A DNA stretch of 41,948 nucleotides from Bryobacterales bacterium (GCA_019261985.1 JAFAQY010000099.1:1-41948), one strand, 5' to 3'. Shown: positions 8,642 through 15,368, counted from the first letter of the stretch. Notes: generated from the letters alone by a model not told the origin. Numbers and translations: made by a program.

Positions 8642-9139
8642 ATGGCGACGGCGCTGCTGAATCGCGTTCCCAGGGAAGTGCTACGCCTGGGAAAGCTGCT
8701 TCCGCGATTTCAAGACGGGCGCATCGATTATACAAACGCAAGGCAAGCGCCCGTGCTCGATTGCTACGTATTTTGCAGCGGCCGCTTGTTGATCCTGAAG
8801 AGAACTCGCCCGATCGCCGGGAGCGCAACCGAATGGCACGTGGTTTCGGGATATCTGGATACGGCGCGATCTCTTCGCGAGCACGTATACCAGGAGCTTC
8901 GGGAAGAAATCGCTCTCTGCCTGGGGGCCTTTGATTCGCTTCTCGCTTTAGAGCCGTATCGGCACTTCGATGCGAAGCTTTGGACTGTCTATCCCGTGCT
9001 CGCCCGTCTGCATTGCGAATGGCGCATTCGGCTGAATGAAGAGCACGTGGAGTTTCGATGGATTGACCCGGCGCACATCAGGGCTTACTTGGCTCCCCAC
9101 GTCTGCCGGGCTATAAACTGTATCTTGCCTTGTTTCTAG
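8642..9139 (+). CDS. Nudix-fold protein with a degenerate Nudix box
   Basis: A 165-residue protein whose central part looks like a Nudix hydrolase: a strand LLILKRTRPIAGS, then SGYLDTARSLREHVYQELRE and IALCLGAF. The Nudix box (G-x5-E-x7-REUxEExGU) is only partly kept. The central EL.EE glutamates are present, but the first Glu is Arg, the Arg of REU is Gln, and the final Gly is Ala. Metal-dependent hydrolysis may therefore be altered or lost. I chose the ATG at 8642; a GTG at 8570 would add 24 residues of no recognised character. No good ribosome site is visible. It lies between rnpB and the lon-fragment island, on its own. Confidence 0.6.
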   Translation: MATALLNRVPREVLRLGKLLPRFQDGRIDYTNARQAPVLDCYVFCSGRLLILKRTRPIAGSATEWHVVSGYLDTARSLREHVYQELREEIALCLGAFDSLLALEPYRHFDAKLWTVYPVLARLHCEWRIRLNEEHVEFRWIDPAHIRAYLAPHVCRAINCILPCF

Positions 9140-9208
9140 ATCCCGGCATCTCACGGGTCGATACATGGTCCGGCGCCGCCCAAGCAAGTCCGGCCTAGGC
9201 GAAAGGCT

Positions 9209-9420
9209 TACGCCCCTTCGCCGGGACCAGCACCTCCAGCCCCGGCAAAACGGCGGTCAGTACATCGGAAACGCCGTCCGCGAAGATGAATTCCATCTCC
9301 CTGCGGACCTCTTCCGGCAGATCGCGTCCTTCTGATTGCCGCGGCAAAACCACGCGCTTCAGCCCGGCGAGCCGGGCCGCAAGCACCTTCCCCTTCACGC
9401 CGCCGATCGGCAGAACCAAC
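9209..9420 (-). pseudogene. Fragment A of the lon 3' end (C-terminal ~70 codons)
   Basis: This stretch aligns without large gaps to the last ~215 bases of the intact lon gene at 15384-15600, same orientation. By hand count the identity is about 90%, with two 3-base deletions. The frame is still open and encodes IGGVKGKVLAARLAGLKRVV, LPEEVRREMEFIFADG and VLTAVLPGLEVLVPAK, then a different tail (GRKPFA). Most base differences are synonymous, so the copy diverged while it was under protein selection, presumably as part of a functional lon. Similarity fades after 9420, with only GATGATC near 9440 still shared with fragment C. Confidence 0.85.
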
Positions 9421-9452
9421 CGGTAGCCCCAAACCGTTACGATGATCTTAGG

Positions 9453-9815
9453 ATGTCCGACGTCACGCTCCACATTCCCGACGATCTGGCCGAGCGCCTC
9501 TCCGGCCATGAGCACCAATTGCGCGAGATCCTCGAATCGGGCCTGCGCGAGCTCTCCGCCGATGTCGGCTTCCCTGGAGCCGCGAATGTTTTGGAGCTGC
9601 TCGCGACGCTTCCCAGTCCGCAAGAGATTCTCCATCTCCGGCCCTCCGAAGATCTCCAAAAACGTATCGATGAACTCCTGGAAAAGAGCCGCGCCGGTCC
9701 GCTTACTCCCGCCGAGGAGACGGAATGGGACCGCTATGAATATCTCGAACATCTAGTCAGGCTGGCGAAAGCCAGCGCGAAATCCAAGCTTCGTACTTCG
9801 TCCGGGAATGCGTGA
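9453..9815 (+). CDS. Small antitoxin-like protein upstream of an HNH endonuclease
   Basis: A 120-residue, highly charged protein starting MSDVTLHIPDDLAERLSGHE, a short strand followed by a helix as in ribbon-helix-helix/UPF0175-like antitoxins. Several amphipathic helices follow (HQLREILESGLRELSAD, EDLQKRIDELLEK, ETEWDRYEYLEHLVRLAK). I do not recognise a named family. The ATG at 9453 sits about 30 bp right of lon fragment A; upstream in-frame codons would only translate antisense lon sequence, so this start is preferred. The gene overlaps the following HNH gene by 8 bp, implying co-translation. Whether it is a DNA-binding regulator or an inhibitor of the nuclease is open. Confidence 0.7.
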   Translation: MSDVTLHIPDDLAERLSGHEHQLREILESGLRELSADVGFPGAANVLELLATLPSPQEILHLRPSEDLQKRIDELLEKSRAGPLTPAEETEWDRYEYLEHLVRLAKASAKSKLRTSSGNA

Positions 9816-10221
9816 CAACCCTGCTGTCTTCCGCGAGGAAGTAGCAGAGCGCGCCCGCCGCTGCTGCGAATACTGTCAAATCCCAGAAGACGCCGCTTTC
9901 GCGCCGCACCATCTCGATCACATCGTCGCTCGCAAGCACGGCGGCAAAACTTCGCTCGATAATCTCGCGTATTCTTGCAGCCTGTGCAATCGCCGCAAAA
10001 GCAGCGACCTGAGCTCTGTCGATCCCTCTACCGGTCAAATCGCGCTTCTCTTCAATCCGCGCCGCGATCTGTGGCAGGAGCACTTCGAACTCCGTGGCGG
10101 CGAAATCGCCGGCCTCACCTCATCCGGCCGAGCCACTGTTAACCTGCTCCGCCTCAACCACCCTCACCGCGTCCAGGAGCGCCGCATCCGCCTCGGCTGG
10201 GTATGGACGCGAGAGAGTTAG
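9808..10221 (+). CDS. HNH endonuclease
   Basis: A 137-residue HNH nuclease. The zinc-binding and catalytic elements are CCEYCQIPE (CxxC, residues about 19-27), the HLDHIVARKHGG stretch (catalytic His of the HNH motif, about 34-46), the Asn in LDNLAYSCSLCNRRKSS (second CxxC plus HN-type residues), and a C-terminal NPRRDLWQEHFEL segment often seen in stand-alone bacterial HNH proteins. Such proteins cut DNA non-specifically or at unknown sites and are common in defence and mobile contexts. ATG 9808 overlaps the previous gene by 8 bp. Confidence 0.85.
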   Translation: MRDNPAVFREEVAERARRCCEYCQIPEDAAFAPHHLDHIVARKHGGKTSLDNLAYSCSLCNRRKSSDLSSVDPSTGQIALLFNPRRDLWQEHFELRGGEIAGLTSSGRATVNLLRLNHPHRVQERRIRLGWVWTRES

Positions 10222-10234
10222 CGGAGGACGACAC

Positions 10235-10495
10235 GTGACGTACCGCTTTTCGCGCCATGCCGAATGGGAAATATTGCGACGCCAAATATCGAAGGAATGG
10301 CTCGGTATCTTGTTGGAGTCGCCGGAACAGCAGCTTCATCAGCCGAATGGAACGGAATTGCTTCAATCCCGCTTTGCTACAAACGATGGGAAAATATACT
10401 TGTTGAGAGCCGTAGTCGCCATGGATAAGGAGCCGCCGGTGGTCGTCACCGTCTACCGGACCAGCAAAATAGAGAAGTACTGGAGGCCGGAATGA
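10235..10495 (+). CDS. DUF4258-family putative toxin
   Basis: An 86-residue protein with GTG start at 10235 (GGAGG at about 10222-10226). It reads TYRFSRHAEWEILRRQISKE at the N-terminus and ends VVVTVYRTSKIEKYW, the pattern of DUF4258 proteins (FS.HA..rm..R.Is, then a strand ending vitVy.t). DUF4258 is a small RelE-like fold often paired with DUF2283, and that partner follows with a 4-nt ATGA overlap. The role as an mRNA-targeting toxin is inferred from the pairing only. Confidence 0.8.
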   Translation: MTYRFSRHAEWEILRRQISKEWLGILLESPEQQLHQPNGTELLQSRFATNDGKIYLLRAVVAMDKEPPVVVTVYRTSKIEKYWRPE

Positions 10496-10689
10496 AAGTC
10501 AAATACGACCCCGAGGCCGATGTCCTAACCATCTTGCTAAGTGAGGCGCTTGTAGACGAAAGTGACGAAACCAAGCCCGGCATCATCCTCGACTACGACA
10601 ACGCCGGTAACATAGTCGGAGTCGAGATTCTAGACGCATCCAAGCGCATCGGTGACCCAATGTCCGTGGAATACGCGATCGCACGCTAG
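10492..10689 (+). CDS. DUF2283-family putative antitoxin
   Basis: A 65-residue protein MKVKYDPEADVLTILLSEAL with the DUF2283 signature: DpeaDvLyi, then the acidic E..deSdETkPGIILDYD and NIVGVEILDASKR. It starts at ATG 10492 inside the end of the DUF4258 gene and has GGAGG 5 nt upstream, so both genes are translated from one message with the toxin first. High confidence in the family; the antitoxin role follows from gene-pair knowledge. Confidence 0.85.
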   Translation: MKVKYDPEADVLTILLSEALVDESDETKPGIILDYDNAGNIVGVEILDASKRIGDPMSVEYAIAR

Positions 10690-10740
10690 GCGCCTTGTCG
10701 CTAGCGCAGGCGCACAAAACGAACTCGACGGCATTGTGGC

Positions 10741-10849
10741 CAGCTTTTGCCAAGCTGCGGCCAGTTGCCAACCGGCCTCTTTAGCTTCTAGATCTCAGAA
10801 GAGTTGGGCCGGCAGAGATACGGTGGCATCTTCTCCGGCCTTCAGCCGG
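10741..10849. repeat. Short palindromes (REP-like) in the gap after the DUF2283 gene
   Basis: The gap 10690-10965 contains no gene. It holds CAGCTT-TTGCC-AAGCTG (10741-10757), GGCCAGTT-GCC-AACCGGCC (10759-10777, one mismatch) and CCGGC-CTTCA-GCCGG (10835-10849). They share the loop sequences GCC/GGC or TTCA with palindromes elsewhere in this window. Confidence 0.65.
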
Positions 10850-10919
10850 CGTGTCGAGCGAGGCGCAGAATTGAAGCCGGCCGCTTGGCCTCAGAACAGC
10901 GGTCCAGCAAGGCTGCGCC

Positions 10920-10947
10920 TTGTGTCGACTCCCGTTCGTAATAAAAT
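10920..10947 (+). promoter_or_regulatory. Candidate sigma70-type promoter upstream of the methyltransferase remnant
   Basis: TTGTGT (10920-10925) and TAAAAT (10942-10947) are separated by 16 bp, about 18 bp before the ATG at 10966. The local sequence is AT-rich compared with its surroundings. There is no clear ribosome site between it and the ATG. Confidence 0.4.
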
Positions 10948-10965
10948 CAAAAATTCAGTCGAATT

Positions 10966-11205
10966 ATGGCGAAAAAGAAAATAGCGGTGGCGGCCGCTGG
11001 CACCGACACACCCCTTACAAACGTGTCCGACTACCGCCATCCCGGGGCCACACGCAAGAACAACCCGCCGGCAAAAATAGCCGCAGAAGGGCGTGTTCCT
11101 CTACTCCCCAAAGCCGAGTACTCCTATAGTCCCCGCCGTCCGCCCGAGCTGCGCTTCGATCCAACCGGAGGCTCGGATGAACTGCCGGAGCTGCTCGCTA
11201 TATCG
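10966..11205 (+). pseudogene. 5' remnant of a type III restriction-modification methyltransferase (Mod-like)
   Basis: The first ~80 codons, starting MAKKKIAVAAAG, contain YRHPGATRKNNPPAKIAAEG, VPLLPKAEYSYSPRRPPELR and FDPTGGSDELPELL. This is the N-terminal lead-in (YRH..a.RKNNPPAkia.eG....PK..YsYsPR.PPeLRFDPtG..d.LPELL) of site-specific adenine methyltransferases associated with type III systems. Catalytic motifs (DPPY, FxGxG) are absent: the homology stops near 11205, where antisense lon sequence begins. The frame nevertheless stays open to 11526 through the lon piece and into DUF433. No restriction subunit is present. Confidence 0.65.
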
Positions 11206-11210
11206 ACCCG

Positions 11211-11310
11211 CCGTACGGGAGTCCGCATCGCCACGCCCGAATATAGGGACGCTAAAGCGGTCGTCATCGTCACCCCCGCCGATGGCCCATCCTTCGGAAT
11301 CGCCCCGGCG
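11211..11310 (-). pseudogene. Fragment B of lon (Ser-active-site region)
   Basis: This aligns to lon 15630-15726, same orientation, with about 5 mismatches in the best 82 bases by hand count. It corresponds to the codons around PKDGPSAGVTMTTALASLYS, the segment carrying the catalytic serine. It continues the lon sequence almost where fragment A and fragment C stop. On the plus strand it is read through by the 10966-11526 frame (residues RIATPEYRDAKAVVIVTPAD). Confidence 0.85.
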
Positions 11311-11334
11311 CAGCTCGGGCGTATACTGAAGCCA

Positions 11335-11647
11335 GTGACTGTCGGGATCACTACTCAAATTGACCTCGACGACCGTGGTGTCGCCTGGATCTCCGGCACG
11401 AGGGTCAAGGTCGCCGAAGTAGTTCTGGACAAGATTGCTCACGGTTGGAGCCCGGAGGAGATCGATTTTCAACATCCACACCTCTCCCTGGCTCAAATAA
11501 CACGGGGCCTTGGCTTACTACTATGAGAACCAGAGTCGGCTTGATGAGCAGCTAGATGAGGACCTGAGGGAAGCCGATAAACTTGCCGCCGAAGGGTCTG
11601 ATCCGGCGTTTCGGCGAAGATTGGCTGATTTGAAGCGCCGGCGTTGA
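11335..11647 (+). pseudogene. DUF433 antitoxin with a one-base frameshift
   Basis: Residues from a GTG at 11335 read VAWISGTRVKVAEVVLDKIA, HGWSPEEIDFQHPHLSLAQI. This is the winged-helix DUF433 fold (GtRv.V..il...a.G.speEI...hP.ltlaqi). The frame then goes wrong: an extra A at about 11500 (CAAATAACAC) leads to a stop at 11526. Skipping that base restores HGALAYYYENQSRLDEQLDE and a stop at 11645-11647, exactly where the partner toxin starts (TTGA). Either a recent frameshift, a sequencing error, or the antitoxin is truncated. A TATACT -10 box lies at 11322-11327. Confidence 0.75.
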
Positions 11648-11994
11648 GCGTCGCTTTCTTCATGGACGTGCACGTCCCGCGTGCCGTGACCATTGCTCTG
11701 CGACTGCACCAAGTCGATGTCTTGACAGCCCAGGAAGACGGCTCGGCTGAGCTGGATGACCACGTCCAGTTACTACGGGCTACTGAACTTGGACGTGTTC
11801 TGGTTTCGCAGGATAAGGACCTTTTGCGCGAGGGGAGGCATCGTCAACTCGACCGGATACATTTCAGCGGTATCGTCTATGCGCACCAGCAGCGGGTCTC
11901 GATTGGGCGAATGGTAAAGGACCTGGCCCTAATAGGTCAGGCGATGACCATTGAGGAATGGGCGGAACGAATCGAGTACCTACCGCTCGACTAA
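11644..11994 (+). CDS. DUF5615 PIN-like putative toxin nuclease
   Basis: A 116-residue protein with PIN-like acidic residues: FMDVHVPRAVTIALR (first Asp), DVLTAQEDGSAELDD, LGRVLVSQDKDLLR (Asp pair), then GIVYAHQQRVSIGRMVKDL. This is the DUF5615 family, a PIN-domain relative usually encoded directly after a DUF433 antitoxin. The TTG start at 11644 overlaps the restored antitoxin stop; ATG at 11662 is an alternative. The gene itself is intact, although its antitoxin is frameshifted. Confidence 0.85.
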   Translation: MSVAFFMDVHVPRAVTIALRLHQVDVLTAQEDGSAELDDHVQLLRATELGRVLVSQDKDLLREGRHRQLDRIHFSGIVYAHQQRVSIGRMVKDLALIGQAMTIEEWAERIEYLPLD

Positions 11995-12107
11995 CCCGGG
12001 CATTTTGACTCACGACCTGCCCTTAGGCGCGTAAGTATAGTGATCCGCCTCTTACTGGGCAGTAGCAAAACGATAAGATGCGAGCTTAGGCTGGCGAACC
12101 GCCGGTG

Positions 12108-12375
12108 CTACGCCGCCTTCGCCAGGACCAGCACTTCCAGCCCCGGCAAAACGGTAGCCGGCACCCGGTCCGCGAAGACGATCTCCTTTCGGACCTCCTC
12201 CGGCAGATCGCGCAGATCCTTCTGATTGGCCGCGCGGCCTATTGCCACGCGGCAGAACCACGTGCTTTCAGACCCACCGCCCGTCGAGCGGCAAGGCCCT
12301 TCTCATTCACCCCGCCGATCGGCAGAACCAAACCGGTCAGCGTGACCTCCCCGGATGATCGCCGTATCCATTCCG
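12108..12375 (-). pseudogene. Fragment C of the lon 3' end, frameshifted
   Basis: This aligns to lon 15384-15641 in the same orientation, at lower identity than fragments A and B and with several small indels (for example an inserted CCTATTGCC region near 12238-12246) that break the reading frame. It ends at about 12375, a position matching lon 15641, where fragment B starts (15630). Beyond it lies the truncated IS630 transposase. This is the most decayed of the three fragments. The gap 11995-12107 to its left holds nothing I recognise. Confidence 0.8.
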
Positions 12376-12413
12376 GATGCTTCGGGATGGACCTGCGAAC
12401 CGGCGAAAAGCGT

Positions 12414-12901
12414 TCATGTAGTCAATTCTTTGGCAAAGCCATATCGCCGAAGTATTCGCCACACAGTTGTAGGACTTACTCCCGTCTGCATCGAGATAAA
12501 GCGGATCCCAGGCCTCTGACCTCCAGGATCGACGGTCGATGCGGCTATAATGACACGCTGACAATCGTCGGGTGATATATTCGGCGGCCTCCCTTGACCC
12601 GGGCGGGTCTCAATCGCCGAAAAGCCTCCTTCGTAAAAGCGCTTTTTCAACCGCGTGACGGTCCTCTCGGTCACTTTCAGCCTATGGGCAATGTCCGCGT
12701 TCTGGAAACCCTTCGCGACGAGGAGCAGAATCGCTGCGCGCACCCGATACCGTCCCGCCTGCCCCCCCCGGCCCAGGTGGTTAGGATTGTCTCCTCAGTC
12801 GATGAAAGATAGATTCGAGGTCTAACTGGGCCAGGCACGCGGATCTCCTCCGAGCAAGGATAATCGATAGCTATTGTATGCAGTGGCGAGCTCAATTTCA
12901 A
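12414..12901 (-). pseudogene. IS630-family transposase remnant (N-terminal DNA-binding part only)
   Basis: The minus strand encodes RAAILLLVAKGFQNADIAHR, LKVTERTVTRLKKRFYEGGF, GQGRPPNISPDD and GVSPTTVWRILRRYGFAKEL, the double helix-turn-helix N-terminus of IS630/Tc1-type transposases. The upstream start (LSSTEETILTTWAGG) lies in another frame, and the shift falls at a run of eight C on the plus strand near 12764-12771. The whole DDE catalytic domain is missing: the frame stops at 12414 just next to lon fragment C. No terminal repeats were found. It is a dead fragment. Confidence 0.75.
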
Positions 12902-12988
12902 GACAGTTTAATTTACACACCCCGCACTTAGATATAAATCTCGCGAGTTGTTACGGAATACTAATCTACTTGAGCTGTTTCAAAAATA

Positions 12989-13975
12989 TTGTCTCTTGAC
13001 GTCCAGTTATGCTGGCGTTATTTTTACATCACGCGGTCCGGTTACCTTAAGCGTACGACATATACGGCAAGACCTAGAACGAAAATAGCCCCGCTGCTCG
13101 CCCTACACCTGGGTCTTTCATTCGCGGTTATGAGCGCTGAAGACACGAACCACTGCGCGCCGCTGACGGATACATCACGCGAGAAAGTGTTTGCATACTT
13201 AAGAGCTCAATTTAAGCTGTCCGGTACAGAAGCATTTGCCATTCTCCAGCAGCATTTCGTCGATGATACTTGTTACAGACAGCTAACAATCGGTCAGGAA
13301 TCGCTTCGTGGTCCGCTTGTTTTGTACCTTTCCCCGGACGGCCGCTTTCTCAGCGCCTCACTCCTGGACCTAAACGCAGAACCCAAAGACTGGCGAGAGG
13401 CCGCAAAGGAACAGACGAGCAGGTTGCTCGAATCGGTGGCCGCGCCTGTACGCGTAAGCCCCGGCGCGCCCGTCACAATCATTGAATTCTCTGATTTTGA
13501 ATGCCCGTACTGCAGGCGGTTCAATCAAATGATCGAGGCGCTTCCACCCGAACTCGCCGCCTCCGTTCGTCACGTCTACAAGTATCTTCCGTCTGGTATG
13601 CACGCTTGGGCAGAAGCCGCCGCGATCGCGGCCGCTTGCGCGCAGGTCCAGTCCGATAGCCTTTTCTGGCAAGTGCACGATCTGTTCTTTCAACACCAAG
13701 ATGAAATCGACAGCGCAAAGTTGCCGAAACTGATCGCCGACTTCGCAGTAAGCGCCGGAGCTGAAGGCGAAGGAATCTCTCGCTGCATACACTCCGGCGG
13801 GGGCGTGGCCGCGATCGCCGCCGATAGGGCCCTTGCGAAAACGTTGAACATTAGCGTAACTCCAACCGTGTTCATAAACGGCGAACGCTTCAATGGAGTG
13901 CCACGAGACCTCACGGGAGTGATCCAAAGCCTTATAGACAGTAGCCGTCATACTAGACCTTCTGAGGAGCGCTGA
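12989..13975 (+). CDS. DsbA-family thioredoxin-fold oxidoreductase, probably exported
   Basis: The thioredoxin-fold domain runs from about residue 150. FSDFECPYCRRFNQM carries a CPYC redox motif, FFQHQDEIDSAKLPKL forms the inserted helical domain, and SVTPTVFINGERFNG carries the cis-proline loop. This is typical of DsbA/BdbD/DSBA-like proteins that introduce or reshuffle disulfides in exported proteins. An N-terminal domain of ~100 residues precedes it. A hydrophobic stretch (IAPLLALHLGLSFAV) before MSAEDTNHC looks like a signal sequence, but the start is unclear. The frame opens at TTG 12989, overlaps a good promoter, and no ATG/GTG/TTG occurs before ATG 13130, which would lose the signal. 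The two genes downstream encode secreted proteins with cysteines. Confidence 0.75.
   Translation: MSLDVQLCWRYFYITRSGYLKRTTYTARPRTKIAPLLALHLGLSFAVMSAEDTNHCAPLTDTSREKVFAYLRAQFKLSGTEAFAILQQHFVDDTCYRQLTIGQESLRGPLVLYLSPDGRFLSASLLDLNAEPKDWREAAKEQTSRLLESVAAPVRVSPGAPVTIIEFSDFECPYCRRFNQMIEALPPELAASVRHVYKYLPSGMHAWAEAAAIAAACAQVQSDSLFWQVHDLFFQHQDEIDSAKLPKLIADFAVSAGAEGEGISRCIHSGGGVAAIAADRALAKTLNISVTPTVFINGERFNGVPRDLTGVIQSLIDSSRHTRPSEER
12996..13024 (+). promoter_or_regulatory. Candidate promoter for the DsbA-like gene
   Basis: TTGACG (12996-13001) and TATTTT (13019-13024) are 17 bp apart, inside an AT-rich stretch bordering the IS630 remnant. If it is used, transcription begins near 13031, downstream of the TTG used as the longest start of the next gene. 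Confidence 0.5.
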
Positions 13976-14050
13976 CGGATTAGAGTAGATCGGATTAGAT
14001 TAGCTCGGCCAGCAAGACCATCCAATAAATCGATAGGAGAACACAGTAAA

Positions 14051-14890
14051 ATGCGAATATTAGGGCGAGTACGTAAAGCATTGTGCTTGGCTTCTGTTGC
14101 GGGAGCTCTAAGCGCGCAGCCAAACATGGGCACAAACAAAATAACGGTGGTCCCGAGTCCGAGTCCAACGATTGGATTCGCGCAGTTTACGCCGGAGGCG
14201 TTTCCGCGATTCCAAGCCCTGAGCGACGCCCGGGTGATCGCATCTGGAGCTTTTATCGTCTTGACCAATAGCGACTCCCGGGCGATTAACGCAGCTACGG
14301 TCCTGTGGAACGTCGTAGACTCAGCCGGCAAGGAGCACAAATTCACAACTACCTGCGACAGTTTTCTTTCGAGAGATGCTGGCCCGGTTGTAACTCCGGG
14401 CTCAAAGATCCTAATTGGACCGCAGACCTGCGTTTCCGAGGAATCTTCGCGTCACTACAATCTAGCGGGTAATCTCGGCGTCCAGGGGAGCCGTCCGGGC
14501 CTAATGCAACAGCTAGGAAGTGCAACCGGAGCCGAAGTGAGCCTCGACTCGATAGTGTTCGTAGACGGTGAACTGGTTGGGCCGGACAATCGCCATAAGG
14601 GAACGGAAGTCGTTGCACGAGCTGCTGCGGCTCGATCCGTCGGCCAAAGCGTTCGTAGAACTATGGCACAGGGCGGGGATGTGGCGGAAGTGCTCGCGCA
14701 TATAATCTCAACCACGGCGGATCCGCCTCTCGACAGGGAAGCTCCAATGGCCACCTTCCTGGCATTCCAGCAGGCCCAGTGGACTCGGACATTCGCGCAG
14801 CGCCTGGCTACAAGTAAGCACCTAGATGCGGACACGCGACATTTGGAAAACCGGCCACCGCCCCCTGTATTGTTTCGAGCAGGTCATTAG
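14051..14890 (+). CDS. Secreted protein of unknown function
   Basis: A 279-residue protein starting MRILGRVRKALCLASVAGAL, with signal peptidase site probably after LSAQ. GGAGA lies at about 14036-14040 before the ATG. The mature part shows a beta-rich segment (ASGAFIVLTNSDSRAINAAT, VLWNVVDSAGKEHKFTTTCD, a fibronectin/Ig-like pattern) with two cysteines (TTTCDSF, PQTCVSEE) suited to a disulfide, then a helical C-terminal half. I do not recognise the family. It lies 75 bp after the DsbA-like gene and 25 bp before another secreted protein. Confidence 0.7.
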   Translation: MRILGRVRKALCLASVAGALSAQPNMGTNKITVVPSPSPTIGFAQFTPEAFPRFQALSDARVIASGAFIVLTNSDSRAINAATVLWNVVDSAGKEHKFTTTCDSFLSRDAGPVVTPGSKILIGPQTCVSEESSRHYNLAGNLGVQGSRPGLMQQLGSATGAEVSLDSIVFVDGELVGPDNRHKGTEVVARAAAARSVGQSVRRTMAQGGDVAEVLAHIISTTADPPLDREAPMATFLAFQQAQWTRTFAQRLATSKHLDADTRHLENRPPPPVLFRAGH

Positions 14891-14915
14891 ACAATTTTTC
14901 CTGAATGGAGGTCCT

Positions 14916-15368
14916 ATGAAAACCACTTTTCTCGCCGTTGCCCTCTTCGGCGTGGCAGGATTGCTCAGCGCTGGCACCCCCGACGTATTTTCGCTCACAT
15001 CAATCCAATGCGATCCGATCGTCTGCTACGAAGGAGTCGGCGTCGACGCCTTCGAGACGAATTTTGTGTTTACTAACGTCTACGGAAATTGTAAGAGCGG
15101 CGCCGAACCTTACGCTTTCGGGTCCGTATGGGATCAGAATTGTCTATTCGACACCTACCTTTACTCCGCAGGAGGCGTCAGTAACAACCAAGCGCTGTAC
15201 CTCGATGACTACTATGGATACGTACGGGCCGATCAGATCGGCGGGGCTGGGTTGATCTATGAGGATTTTCTTGGTTTCGGCGAGGAGGTCGTGTACGAAA
15301 TGGAGACAGCATCCGACTGTTACGACGACTCAACATCGGAGGACATTCCACCTATGGGACCTTGCTAG
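14916..15368 (+). CDS. Small acidic cysteine-containing secreted protein
   Basis: A 150-residue protein with a clear signal peptide (MKTTFLAVALFGVAGLLSAG) and a strong ribosome site (GGAGG at about 14907-14911). The mature part is acidic, Tyr-rich and has six or so cysteines (IQCDPIVCYEG, GNCKSG, QNCLFD, ASDCYDD and a C-terminal GPC), suggesting disulfide bonding after export. No family recognised. Its stop lies 13 bp from the convergent lon stop, with no clear terminator between them. A longer frame from 14826 only translates the end of the previous gene out of frame. Confidence 0.7.
   Translation: MKTTFLAVALFGVAGLLSAGTPDVFSLTSIQCDPIVCYEGVGVDAFETNFVFTNVYGNCKSGAEPYAFGSVWDQNCLFDTYLYSAGGVSNNQALYLDDYYGYVRADQIGGAGLIYEDFLGFGEEVVYEMETASDCYDDSTSEDIPPMGPC

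Noticed and set aside
9195-9752. Minus-strand 185-codon frame across lon fragment A and the antitoxin-like gene
   Set aside because: Its C-terminal part is the lon fragment and the rest is antisense to the plus-strand gene at 9453-9815; it is not a gene.
9453-15368. Complete restriction-modification or phage system in the island
   Set aside because: Only the first ~80 codons of a methyltransferase are present; no restriction subunit, integrase or structural phage gene is visible.
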